DNA of 64,000 bases, taken from Sweltsa coloradensis (Eukaryota > Arthropoda > Insecta > Plecoptera > Chloroperlidae). The DNA lies in the NCBI GenBank assembly GCA_024449915.1, contig JAMZAV010000808.1, positions 124,001 to 188,000 of the forward strand, in the 5' to 3' direction. Shown here piece by piece: positions 20,831 to 29,829 of the stretch. The position numbers and the translations under genes are program-made. The stretch's first letter is position 1. Each line of letters opens with the position of its first letter. The notes under the pieces are model-generated. The model was not told the DNA's origin. It ran no database searches and was given only the letters and a program-made list of their open reading frames with translations.

Positions 20831-21011
20831 TTTTTGGGGTCCGTTAAGTTTAAGGGCGCGTTAACCGTTAGGTCACGGACGTCATCGCGTTTTTCATCGT
20901 TCGTGGTGTCATTTTCGTCGTCGTCGTCACGTCGTTAGGGATATAATCAGGGGACGGGGGGCAAGGCGACGACGACGATTCCCAGAGCTCGCCTCTAGTT
21001 TCGGGGAGTAG
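20831..21011 (-). mobile_element. MSR with large internal deletion
   Basis: 3' motif GGGCGCGTTAACCGTTAGGTCA joins the GTC-rich region directly. The G-run and hairpin are absent. Confidence 0.7.
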
Positions 21012-21486
21012 TTATGGTTTATTTTGATTAAGGACGCGTTAACCGTTAGGTCATAATGCACCACTCTGGTCTCGGGGATGGGGAGGAGGGGCCCTTGCTG
21101 GTCAGAACCAGCCACGGGTAAGGGGAGGAAGGGGGATTTCTCACGTCGCGGTCGTCATCGTCTTTGTCATCGTTCGTTGTGTCATTGTCATCGTCGTCGG
21201 GGAGGTCGTCAAGGGAAGGGGGCAAGGTCCCCGACGACGATTGCCAGAGCTCGCCTCTAGTTTGGGGAGTAAGATACTCTGCTCTTTCTAGCTGATGTTT
21301 GAAAGGTGGACTTTTTCTCTTGAATCGCCTTTTACGATTAGCAGAGCCATGCTCTGGGCCTATTCTACCCCGGGCCCAGACGGGGGTCCGCTCTTACTAG
21401 CTGATGTTTGCGAGATGGACTTTATCTCTTTCCTCGCCTTTAAAGACCATGATTTGGGTCTAATTCTACTCCGGGTCCGGACGGGG
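21012..21486 (-). mobile_element. MSR full length with second head
   Basis: A complete MSR to 21386, then an extra 100-bp head (21387-21486: CTAGCTGATGTTTGCGAG to CCGGGTCCGGACGGGG) of the older TTTATCTCTTTCCTCGCC subtype. Confidence 0.8.
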
Positions 21487-22250
21487 AAGGGTAAAGTTTG
21501 GTATAATCGGCACCTTCAACAAACATTTCAGTGCTGTGGGTGTCATAAAACCCTATTTGTCTATTCCTCTTTAACAATATATCGCTAAAATAGCTTCGTT
21601 CCCTATCTTTCTCCCTTTTTACTCCCGCTTCTTCTATTCTATCATACACATTTCTTCCTAGAATTCGATGATATTTCGTTTTACAAAAAAAAGTGTTCGC
21701 TTGTTTTGCGAGTTTGAATAATTATGTTACACGTGAGAGCAATGCTGTGAGCGTCGGTTTTTTTTTCTAGAATAATCAGTCAAAATTTACATCCCCAACA
21801 CTACCATGTAAAACCAACTCCCCTTTACCACTAGATATTGAGAACTGCCATGATGTACATTTAATGAACACACACGCTTGTATTGAAATCGAATACCCTG
21901 CGTCGTGAAGTTTGCAACGACATTCTGAAGTTAATTAACATGAAATTGAATCACGAGCTATATATCTACCAGGCGCGCGCACACGTGATGTTGATACAAT
22001 AACACAATTACAGCGGTCTACGCCTTGTCTCGTAGCACCTCTCACTTGCCAGGGCGAGCAGCACCAGCGCATTCCAACATGACCATCCTACATGGAAGAA
22101 ACATACAAATTATAAGCTTTTGTCCGAGGTACTCTCAGAAAGGGACCATTAAGGAGCGAAGGGGGGGGGGGGTAATTTTACAGAAACTTTGATTATTTAT
22201 GTACTCGGCATGCCTCCACTTTAACTAGATTTGTACGCGTAAAATTTCTT
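21487..22250. other. Unassigned segment
   Basis: AT-rich unique DNA. A run of about 12 G lies near 22160-22171. The TCGCTA..TAGCTTCG region and short frames are not convincing as coding. Confidence 0.4.
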
Positions 22251-22330
22251 TTTTTAAAAGTTTATTTGGATTAAGGTCGCGTCAACCGTAAGATCATAAT
22301 GCGCCATTCTATAGCCTCTGCATGCCTAGA
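22251..22330 (-). repeat. MSR 3' terminus
   Basis: TTTATTTGGATTAAGGTCGC and the motif to TCTATAGCCTC. Confidence 0.6.
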
Positions 22331-22338
22331 GGCAAATC

Positions 22339-22474
22339 CGACGACGTAATGTGAAACTAGGGCGCTTCAACCGGTTAGGTCATGTTGCGCCGCCTGTGAT
22401 AATGAAAGTTGATGAGATGAGTTAATGGTGTGTTCGATTATTAGATTGTTTTTTAAGTGTATAAAACAAAATTA
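22339..22474 (-). mobile_element. L-family 3' terminus
   Basis: GACGACGTAATGTGAAACTAG with UTR to ATAAAACAAAATTA, then direct joint to the middle of an MSR. Confidence 0.75.
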
Positions 22475-22914
22475 GGGGAGAAAGGGTGGTTCTCACGTCG
22501 CGGTCGTCATCGTCTTTGTCATCGTTCGTTGTGCCATTGTCATCGTCGTCGGGGAGGTCGTCAAGGGAAGGGGGCGGTGTCCCCGACGCCGATTGCCAGA
22601 GCTCGCCTCTAGTTTCGAGGAGTAATATATTCCCCTCTATAAGCTGCTGTTGCGAGGTGGACTTTTTCTCTTGAATCGCCTTTTACGATTAGCAGAGCCA
22701 TGCTCTGGGCCAATTCTACCTCGGGCCCAGACGGGCTTGTGTTTGGTTGTAAAATATTATTTATTAGTCTTACGTTATCAACCACAAAAAGATTATCAAA
22801 AAATACCGTTGTAAAACATTATGATCGGAATGTATCAATCCATCAATCAATGCTGCCAACGACGACGTGAGAAACTAGGCGCTTCAACCGGTTAGGTCAT
22901 ATTGCGCCGCCTGT
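22475..22914 (-). repeat. Segmental duplication, unit 1
   Basis: MSR middle and head (22475-22735), a unique spacer GGCTTGTGTTTGGTTGTAAA to CAATCAATGCTGCCAAC (22735-22859), and an L 3' terminus (22860-22914). The spacer is repeated at 23284-23411 with no difference I can see. Confidence 0.85.
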
Positions 22915-23463
22915 TTTTTTGGGATTATTTGGATTAAGGACGCGTCAACCGTTAGGTCATAATGCACCACTCTAGCCTAAGGGGGGGGGGGGAGGAGGGG
23001 CCCATGCTGGTCAGAACCAGCCACGGGTAAGGGGAGAAAAGGAGGGTTCCCACGTCGCGGTCGTCATCGTCTTTGTCATCGATCGTGGTGCCACTGTCAT
23101 CGTCGTCTGGGAGGTCGTCAAGGAAAGGGGGCGGTGTCCCCGACGACGATTGCCAGAGCTCGCCTCTAGTTTCGAGGAGTAATATATTCCCCTCTATAAG
23201 CTGCTGTTGCGAGGTGGACTTTTTCTCTTGAATCGCCTTTTACGATTAGCAGAGCCATGCTCTGGGCCAATTCTACCCCCAGACGGGCTTGTGTTTGGTT
23301 GTAAAATATTATTTATTAGTCTTACGTTATCAACCACAAAAAGATTATCAAAAAATACCGTTGTAAAACATTATGATCGGAATGTATCAATCCATCAATC
23401 AATGCTGCCAACGACGACGTGAGAAACTAGGCGCTTCAACCGGTTAGGTCATATTGCGCCGCC
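22914..23463 (-). repeat. Segmental duplication, unit 2
   Basis: Here the MSR is complete (22914-23283) with the subtype marks of unit 1 (CTATAAGCTGCTGTTGCGAGG and GGGGGCGGTGTCCCC). It is followed by the same spacer and the L 3' end. Period about 549 bp, a recent tandem duplication. Confidence 0.85.
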
Positions 23464-23700
23464 TGTGATAATGAAAGTTGATTATATGAGTTAATGGTGT
23501 GTTTGATGATTAGATTGTTTTCTAAGTGTATAAAGAACAAAATAAAATGATGTTGATGAAAGTAATAGAAAATAAAAGTTATGTATTATGTGTTATGAAT
23601 GAAATTATGTTAAATAGATTACTATGGATGAGAAATTTAGAAAGTTGTCGCCGTTATTAGAAGTTCTTCATATGAATGGGAGAGATAAAATTTGTAAAGC
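23409..23700 (-). mobile_element. L-family LINE 3' fragment
   Basis: 3' tail, UTR and the first part of the ORF2 C-terminus, with deletions, to AATGGGAGAGATAAAATTTG. Confidence 0.75.
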
Positions 23701-23721
23701 GCCATCTCTTGACATTTTTAA

Positions 23722-23875
23722 AGGCGTATAGGAACTGATTCGATAAGCCCCAGAACAATGGGTAGGCCTAAGGCTAGAAGTGGACTAGGGGTACAGGAAT
23801 CTGAGCAGCGTCCGCGCTTACTTTTCGGTTTGGATTTATCACACTCGGTAGCAGACCTCTTCTTCCCCCTCGGCA
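23722..23875 (-). pseudogene. H-ORF fragment, inverted copy
   Basis: The reverse complement matches 26609-26758 almost base for base, from the ATGCCGAGGGGG start to GAATCAGTTCCTAT. It encodes the start of the basic protein MPRGKKRSATECDKSKPK, in minus orientation, and directly abuts the 5' end of element G. Confidence 0.8.
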
Positions 23876-23877
23876 TC

Positions 23878-26099
23878 CCCCGTCTGGGACCGGGGTAGAA
23901 TAGGCCCAGAGCATTCCTCCTCGGCTCATCGTAAAAGGCGATAAAGAGGCAGTCGGTGTGGACCCCTCAAATTAGATCTTGAGGTGACTGGAGACCGCAA
24001 AGGGGGCTCTCATGCATATATTTTCACTTTCCCACACGCACATTTACTCTACAATCATATCTATTTATTACTTTTTCACTTTTTCTACTCTTCACCATCA
24101 ATGCTGGCCTCCTTTGTGTTCTAAACGTCTACCGCCGTGTTTGCCGTGCGGTGCGACCCGTGCCAGTGGAAAAGGGGATCCTGGTTGTTGAGGAAAATGT
24201 TTCTTGCGAGAAACATGGACCAACACGCAACTTTGGCCACCTGCTTCATCATAGACGGGAGATTCAGAACTAGCCCACCTGGGTCAATCGGCTAGTGCAA
24301 CATTTTGTCACCAATATGTTGCACATTGGGCAGCCCGGACATAGATTGCGTAGGTTGTATGTACCAATGTGGAGAGCTATAGGAAGAGAAGGGTCGGGAG
24401 CCGACCACACTGGTAAAAGATCTATTGCGTCTATGTCTTTGGTCCGGACATAAAATTGGCTCTTTCCTACACACCATCCTGATGAAAAAAAGAAATCTTT
24501 AATGTTTACAAGGCCCTATGTGGTAGAACCAACGTGGGCTAGTTGAGTCTTTTTCCGGGAAATTTTGTAGGTTGTCCCCTTTTCTACTATGGAAAATCTT
24601 AATCACCTTAATCACCCCATTTCCCATCCCCAAAACAAACAATTACCATCAAAGAAAAGACCTAGGTCTTTATTTGAACCAGAAATTACACTTGACACTA
24701 TGGTCAAAAACTATAAACCTAGTACAAAATTACCAAGAATTTTGACAATAAAATCCTTAAAAGAGAACACAACATTTTTTAAAATATCATCAGTTGCAAT
24801 TGCAAAAGCGATTCAAGGAGTAGCAGGTACTGTAAAATCAGTACGGAAACTGCGAAATGGATTGCTTCTGGTTGAGACTGCTAATGATAAGCAGTCTGAA
24901 CTATTACTTAAAACCACCAAATTTGACTACCTATTTGAAATTGAAGTTAAGCCGCATGAACAACTTAATAATTCTAAAGGAATTATTAGTTGTTCTGATC
25001 TAAAATATGTTACCAATGAGGAAATAAAAGAGGAACTCTCCAAACAAGGTGTCATTGACTTGTATAGAATAATGACCCGTGTTGATGGAGAAGAATTTCC
25101 AACTGGCACAACAATCCTCACCTTCAACACTAAGGATTTACCTGAAAAGGTGTTAGTGGGATACCACATTTTAGATGTCAGAACCTATATACCAAACCCC
25201 ATGAGATGCTTCACCTGTCAAAGATTTGGACACACCAAGAATGTCTGTAAGTCTGAACCTATTTGCAGGAATTGCGGTTTCAAATCTATGGTGAAGTGCA
25301 GTGTGAACATCCAAACAAGTGTGTCAATTGTAGTGGTCCTCATGCTTTTTCTTCCCGTGATTGTCCTAGATGGACGGAAGAGAGGAAGAATGTGAGATAA
25401 TGGCGGTTGACAAACTAAATGTTCATGAGGCAAGGAAAAGGTATAGACAAATTACCACACCATCTAATCTTCCAGTATCATTTGCGCAAGCTGTAACATC
25501 AAATAGTAGAGGCATAATTGCAACAAATCAGGAAACAACACAGAACATCTCTAAACCCAAACCTATAAATCCCCAAGCTGATGCGGCTACCAGCCATGTT
25601 GGAGACATCACCATGGTTCAGGAGAACGCAAAGCTAAAGGAAACTATTGAAGCATTGCTTGTGATACAGAAATCACTACAAGATCAATTAAAAGAACAAG
25701 CAAAGCAACAACAGGAGCAGGGAAAACTCTTACAAGAGTTAATTTCCCTGACTCGATCTCAAATTCCGAGTGGAAATTAGGTAAATTTAATCGACTGTCG
25801 AGACTGTCGAGACTCGTGTGACTCGTGTTGAAAAATTACCTTCATCAAATTGATATTATTTAGTGAGGTGCAAGATTGAAATTAAAATTGATTAAAATTG
25901 ATTGAAATTCATTCATAAATTGCATTTAATATCCTTTTTATTTGTTATCAAATTTGTTGAATATTTAATGCATTGTTGTAATATTACTATTTCAAATATT
26001 TACTTAAATGTAGTTCATTGTTGTGTCTGCATCTATGTAATTAGATTTATTTAGTTGTCCTCCTTTGTAAATCAGTTTTTATAACTGAATAGGATAGAC

Positions 26100-26128
<29 letters not shown>
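23878..26128 (+). mobile_element. Element G: gag-only non-LTR retrotransposon
   Basis: Starts CCCCGTCTGGGACCGGGG, followed by GGCCCAGAGCAT and ATCGTAAAAGGCGAT, which is the MSR head motif but on the plus strand. A 5' UTR of about 0.7 kb leads to ORF1 (24589-25780). Only about 320 bp then separate the ORF1 stop from a 3' terminus TGTAAATCAGTTTTTATAAC, GGATAGACG and (TAAA)n at 26101-26128. No endonuclease or RT ORF is present, so the element is non-autonomous or internally deleted. A 70-bp copy of its 3' terminus occurs at 38.47 kb. Confidence 0.75.
24589..25780 (+). pseudogene. ORF1 (gag-like, CCHC) of element G, two frameshifts
   Basis: Frame 1 (24589 to about 25285) gives 230 residues that include a region resembling the RNA-binding part of Jockey/X-element gags, ending in the zinc knuckle CFTCQRFGHTKNVC (C-x2-C-x4-H-x4-C) and CRNCG. 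The second and third knuckles continue in a different frame (25302 on: CEHPNKCVNC, CSGPHAFSSRDC region). A further shift near 25380 opens the C-terminal frame from 25370 (EIMAVDKLNVHEARKRY) to the stop at 25778-25780. The C-terminus has a Gln-rich coiled coil (LKETIEALLVIQKSLQDQL). In the second knuckle, Tyr stands where His is expected. About 395 codons overall, normal for such gags. Confidence 0.85.
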
Positions 26129-26130
<2 letters not shown>

Positions 26131-26890
26131 GGATAATTCCAACACGGACAACAACACTTCCAGCTGTGGTACAAATGCGAATAAAAATGTTCAAGGAATT
26201 AACATAAGTTTGGGGGGTTCGTTTTTTTTTTTTTTTTTTTTTTATTTGGATTAAGGACGCGTCAACCGTTAGGTCATAATGCACCACTCTAGCCTAAGGG
26301 GGGTGGGGAGGAGGAGCCCATGCTGGTCAGAACCAGCCACGGGTAAGGGGAGGAAGGGGGGTTTCTCACGTCGCGGTCGTCATCGTCTTTGTCATCGTTC
26401 GTTGTGTCATTGTCATCGTCGCCGGGGCCAGGGCCTAAGCCAAACTATTGCGTCAACCTCGCCCACCGCGGCTAGGCCACATCCTACTAGCCCCTCTCCC
26501 ACTACTCGGACGGAGAATTATTCACCCATTAACTTGGGGCTGCAAGGGGTAACCGTAAGTAACAGTCCGCACATTGGCACTACTTTTACACAGTGCCTTG
26601 TGGTTAACATGCCGAGGGGGAAGAAGAGGTCTGCTACCGAGTGTGATAAATCCAAACCGAAAAGTAAGCGCGGACGCTGCTCAGATTCCTGTACCCCTAG
26701 TCCACTTCTAGCCTTAGGCCTACCCATTGTTCTGGGGCTTATCGAATCAGTTCCTATTACAGCCGAGCCTATCCCGATGCCACTAGGAGAAGATACAAAG
26801 GAGACACTTAGTAAGGATGCAGGCATAGGCCTACAAGTCGTCGAGATAAATGATGACCTTGGCGTAACGGAAGGTAGGCCTAACGAAGAA
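26129..26890 (+). pseudogene. H ORF: unidentified, split by an MSR
   Basis: An ATG at 26129 directly follows the (TAAA)n of G and opens MDNSNTDNNTSSCG up to 26221. An MSR (26222-26427) interrupts it and introduces a stop (26252). The frame then continues (SQTIASTSPTAARP, SPTTRTENYSPIN, MPRGKKRSATECDKSKPKSK) to 26890, where it runs into an L 3' tail. Low-complexity Ser/Thr/Pro sequence precedes a Lys/Arg-rich stretch and an acidic end. It could be the N-terminal part of a LINE ORF1 or an unrelated gene. I do not recognise it. Confidence 0.45.
26222..26427 (-). mobile_element. MSR, 5'-truncated, in the H ORF
   Basis: A tail of 22 T followed by TTTATTTGG-like sequence, with the body ending at CGTCGCCGGGG. 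No clear target duplication. Confidence 0.8.
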
Positions 26891-27374
26891 GACGACGACG
26901 TGAGAAACTAGGGCGCTTCAACCGGTTAGGTCATATTGCTCCGCCTGTGAATGAAAGTAAATGAGAAGAGTTAATGCAGGTATGTTTGATGATTGGATTG
27001 TTTTCTAAGTGTAAAAATAACAAAATAAATTGATGATGAAGAAAGTAATAGCAAAATAAAAGTTATGTATGTGAATGAAAATAAAGAAAAGAAAGAATTG
27101 TGTAAGATGTGAATTAAATTTTGTTAAATAGATTACTATGGATGAGAAATTTAGAAAGTTTGTCGCCGTTATCATATGATAGAAGTTCTTCATATGATTG
27201 GGAGAGATCAAATTGCGTGCGCAAGGCATCATATTTGGCACATTCTGCTAGCATATGATGCACGGTTAAAGGTACATCACATGTGCCACATATGGGAATA
27301 ACCTTTTCTCTGGTTAAGAGATATCCGTGTGTTAGGCGTGTGTTACCTATACGAATTCTAGACAATACCGCCTC
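26890..27374 (-). mobile_element. L-family LINE 3' fragment
   Basis: (GAC)3 tail, UTR, and an open C-terminal frame (27114-27395) with RIRIGNTRLTHGYLL and CGTCDVPLTVHHMLAEC. It ends in GACAATACCGCCTC. Confidence 0.85.
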
Positions 27375-27408
27375 AGACTTTAATGGAAGCGTCACCGATT
27401 CAAATGAT

Positions 27409-27797
27409 GATGACGACGACGTGAGAAACTAGGGCGCTTCAACCGGTTAGGTCATATTGCGCCGCCTGTGAATTAAAGTAAATGAGAAGAGTTAATGCAG
27501 GTATGTTTGATGATTAGATTGTTTTCTAAGTGTATAAATAACAAAATAAATTGATGATGATGAAAGTAATAGCAAAATAAAAGTTATGTATGTGAAATGA
27601 AAATAAAGAAAAGAAAGAAATGTGTAAGATGTGAATTAAATTTTGTTAAATAGATTACTATGGATGAGAAATTTAGAAAGTTTGTCGCCGTTATCATATG
27701 ATAGAAGTTCTTCATATGATTGGGAGAGATCAAATTGCGTGCGCAAGGCATCATATTTGGCACATTCTGCTAGCATATGATGCACAGTTAAAGGTAC
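27409..27797 (-). mobile_element. L-family LINE 3' fragment
   Basis: Close sibling of the preceding copy (shared CTGTGAATKAAAGTAAATGAGAAG-type subtype marks), 35 bp away. Truncated at TTAAAGGTACAGT. Confidence 0.85.
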
Positions 27798-27989
27798 AGT
27801 CAGGGTCATATATAAATCAAGAGGTCTGAAAGATACCTCTTTCACCGACATCTCGTGGTCAACTCTTGGTGCCATTATTTATATTGCCCTGTGAACTACA
27901 TTATCGATCGATGGAAGTTCCCTAGACTATTTAATGTTATTAATATTATTTAGGGGGCTTTGAAAGACTCTTGGTCAACAAAATAGTCG
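27798..27989. other. Unassigned spacer
   Basis: No recognised repeat. Confidence 0.35.
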
Positions 27990-28353
27990 TTTTGGTTTAT
28001 TTGGATTAAGGACGCGTCAACTGTTAGGTCATAATGCACCACTCTATACTAGGAGGGGGGGGGGGAGGAGCCCATGCTGGTCAGAACCAGCAATGGGAAA
28101 GGGGAGGAAAGGGGGTTCTCACGTCGCGGTCGTCATCGTCTTTGTCATCGTTCGTTGTGCCATTGTCATCGTCGCCGGGGGGTCGTCAAGGGAAGGGGAC
28201 AAGGTCCCCGATGACGATTGCCAAAGCTCGCCTCTAGATTCGGGGAGAAATATACTACCCCTCTTACTAGCTGATGTTAGCGAGGTGGACTTTTTCTCTT
28301 GAATCGCCTTTTACGATTAGCAGAGCAATGCTCTGGGCCAATTCGGGTAGGGG
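27990..28353 (-). mobile_element. MSR, near full length
   Basis: Tail to GGGCCAATTCGGGTAGGGG. The last CCCCGGGCCCAGAC of the head is lost. Confidence 0.8.
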
Positions 28354-28744
28354 GAGGATTTGTTTAGTTTGATTAAGGGCGCGTCAACCTTTAAATCATA
28401 ATGCACCACTCTAGCCTAAATATGGGGAGGCGGAGCCCCTGCTGGTCAGCATCAGCCACGGGTAGGAGGAGGAAAGCCCCCCCCCTCACGTCGCGGTCGT
28501 CATCGTATTTGTAATCGTTCGTGGTGTCATTAAAATCGTAGTCTGGGAGGTCGTCAAGGGAAAGGGGAGGTGTCTCCGACGACGATTGTCAGAGCTCGCC
28601 TCTAGTTTTGGGGAGTTAGTTTCTCCCCTATATTTTCTAGCTGATGTCGGCGAGATGGCCTTTACCTCTTTCAACGCCATTTACGATTAGCATCACATCA
28701 TAGACATGCTCTAGGCCAAATTCTACTCTTGGCGACGACGGGAG
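28354..28744 (-). mobile_element. MSR, older subtype
   Basis: GTTTAGTTTGATTAAGGGCG tail and CGACGACGATTGTCAGAGC. The head carries a CATCACATCATAGA insertion. It is joined to L sequence at GCGACGACGGGAG. Confidence 0.75.
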
Positions 28745-28763
28745 AATGTGTTTAAACTTTGAT

Positions 28764-28918
28764 GTGAATTAAATCTGGTTAATAAAATTACTTTGAATGA
28801 GAAAGTATAAGCAAGTTATCACCGTTTACACATGACAGAAGTTCTTCATATGATTGGGAGAGAAAAAATTGCGTACGCAAGGCATCATATTTGGTATTCA
28901 GCTAATATATTATGGAAC
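28764..28918 (-). mobile_element. L-family fragment lacking its 3' UTR end
   Basis: TGATGTGAATTAAATCTGG through the GCGTACGCAAGGCATC part of the ORF2 C-terminus, with indels. Confidence 0.65.
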
Positions 28919-29440
28919 TCATAAAACAACCGATCCTAAAGAAATTAAAAGAGAACTTTGAGCAAAATGAACGGAAATTTGAACCTCCTTGAATCTTGAA
29001 TGCAAGTTTATCTGAGACTCTGCTACCCCTTCATCACAGCCTCTAAGATACTTGGCCCGTTATCTCGCACGTTGGATCTTAGCCAAGCAACTCTGGCCTC
29101 ATAAAGTAGAGGGGCTTACACTTACAAGGTCATTAGTATAGGGCCGCTCCGTGCGCTATCTTATACCCGGCGACGTATCTACCCAGCAGAGTAAGCACAT
29201 TCAAGTATGGATCATCTAAGACGAGAAAACAGTTGAAGGACGGCTGCTGGGTGGGGGGGGTGGGGGGGGGGGGGCTGTTTGCTCGTATCGTCTTGTTATT
29301 AGCAGCAGAGTAAACGGTGGGAGAGAGATAGAGTTAAGAAAGTATGTCATAGTTATCGGAAGAGTCATTAGGGGTTCGTACTGGGAGAACTATAGATCGT
29401 TGAGAAGTTTGGTACTTGAGTGGAGGAAGAGTGGAAGATT
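28919..29440. other. Unassigned segment with G-rich run
   Basis: Unique, partly GC-rich. An almost pure G run (29250-29274) is a G-quadruplex candidate. Confidence 0.4.
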
Positions 29441-29669
29441 TTTATTTCTGGTCTATTTGGTTAAGGGCGCGACAACAGTTAATTGATAGTGCGCCACTTA
29501 ATGACGTAGGGGACGTGAGGCGGAGAGTTTTTGGTTTATTTGGATTAGTGGACGCGTCAACCATTAGGTCATAATGCACCACTCTAGCCTAGGATATATG
29601 GGGAGGTGGGGCTCATGCTTGTCAGAACCAGCCACGGGTAAGGGGAGGTAGGAAGGTTTCTCATTGTCA

Positions 29670-29702
<33 letters not shown>

Positions 29703-29740
29703 GAAAGGTCGTCAAGGAGAGAGGTAGAAGTTCCCAAAGA
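29441..29740 (-). mobile_element. Two MSR copies, one with (GTC)n expansion
   Basis: 29441-29527 is a diverged 3' part. 29528-29740 is a 5'-truncated copy with an uninterrupted run of about twelve GTC units at 29666-29702, the longest in the window. Confidence 0.8.
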
Positions 29741-29829
29741 TATTTGTAGTTTATTCGGATTAAGGGCGCGACAACCGTTAGGTCATATTGCGCCTCCTGC
29801 GATAGTAGTTTATTGGTTAATATATAACT
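29741..29829 (-). mobile_element. Third-family 3' terminus
   Basis: An MSR-like tail (TTATTCGGATTAAGGGCGCG) is joined to the L-like interior (CATATTGCGCCTCCTGCGAT) and then a private AGTAGTTTATTGGTTAATAT. A second copy lies at 32.89 kb. Confidence 0.6.

Noticed and set aside
23880..23930. HDV-like self-cleaving ribozyme at the G/MSR 5' end
   Set aside because: There is a pseudoknot, but no P3 hairpin between the second 5' strand and the first 3' strand and no P4. The HDV order is not met. Only a generic pseudoknot is claimed.
24292..24477. Minus-strand ORF in the G 5' UTR
   Set aside because: Short, with no domain, lying in sequence that behaves as the 5' UTR of a plus-strand gag element.
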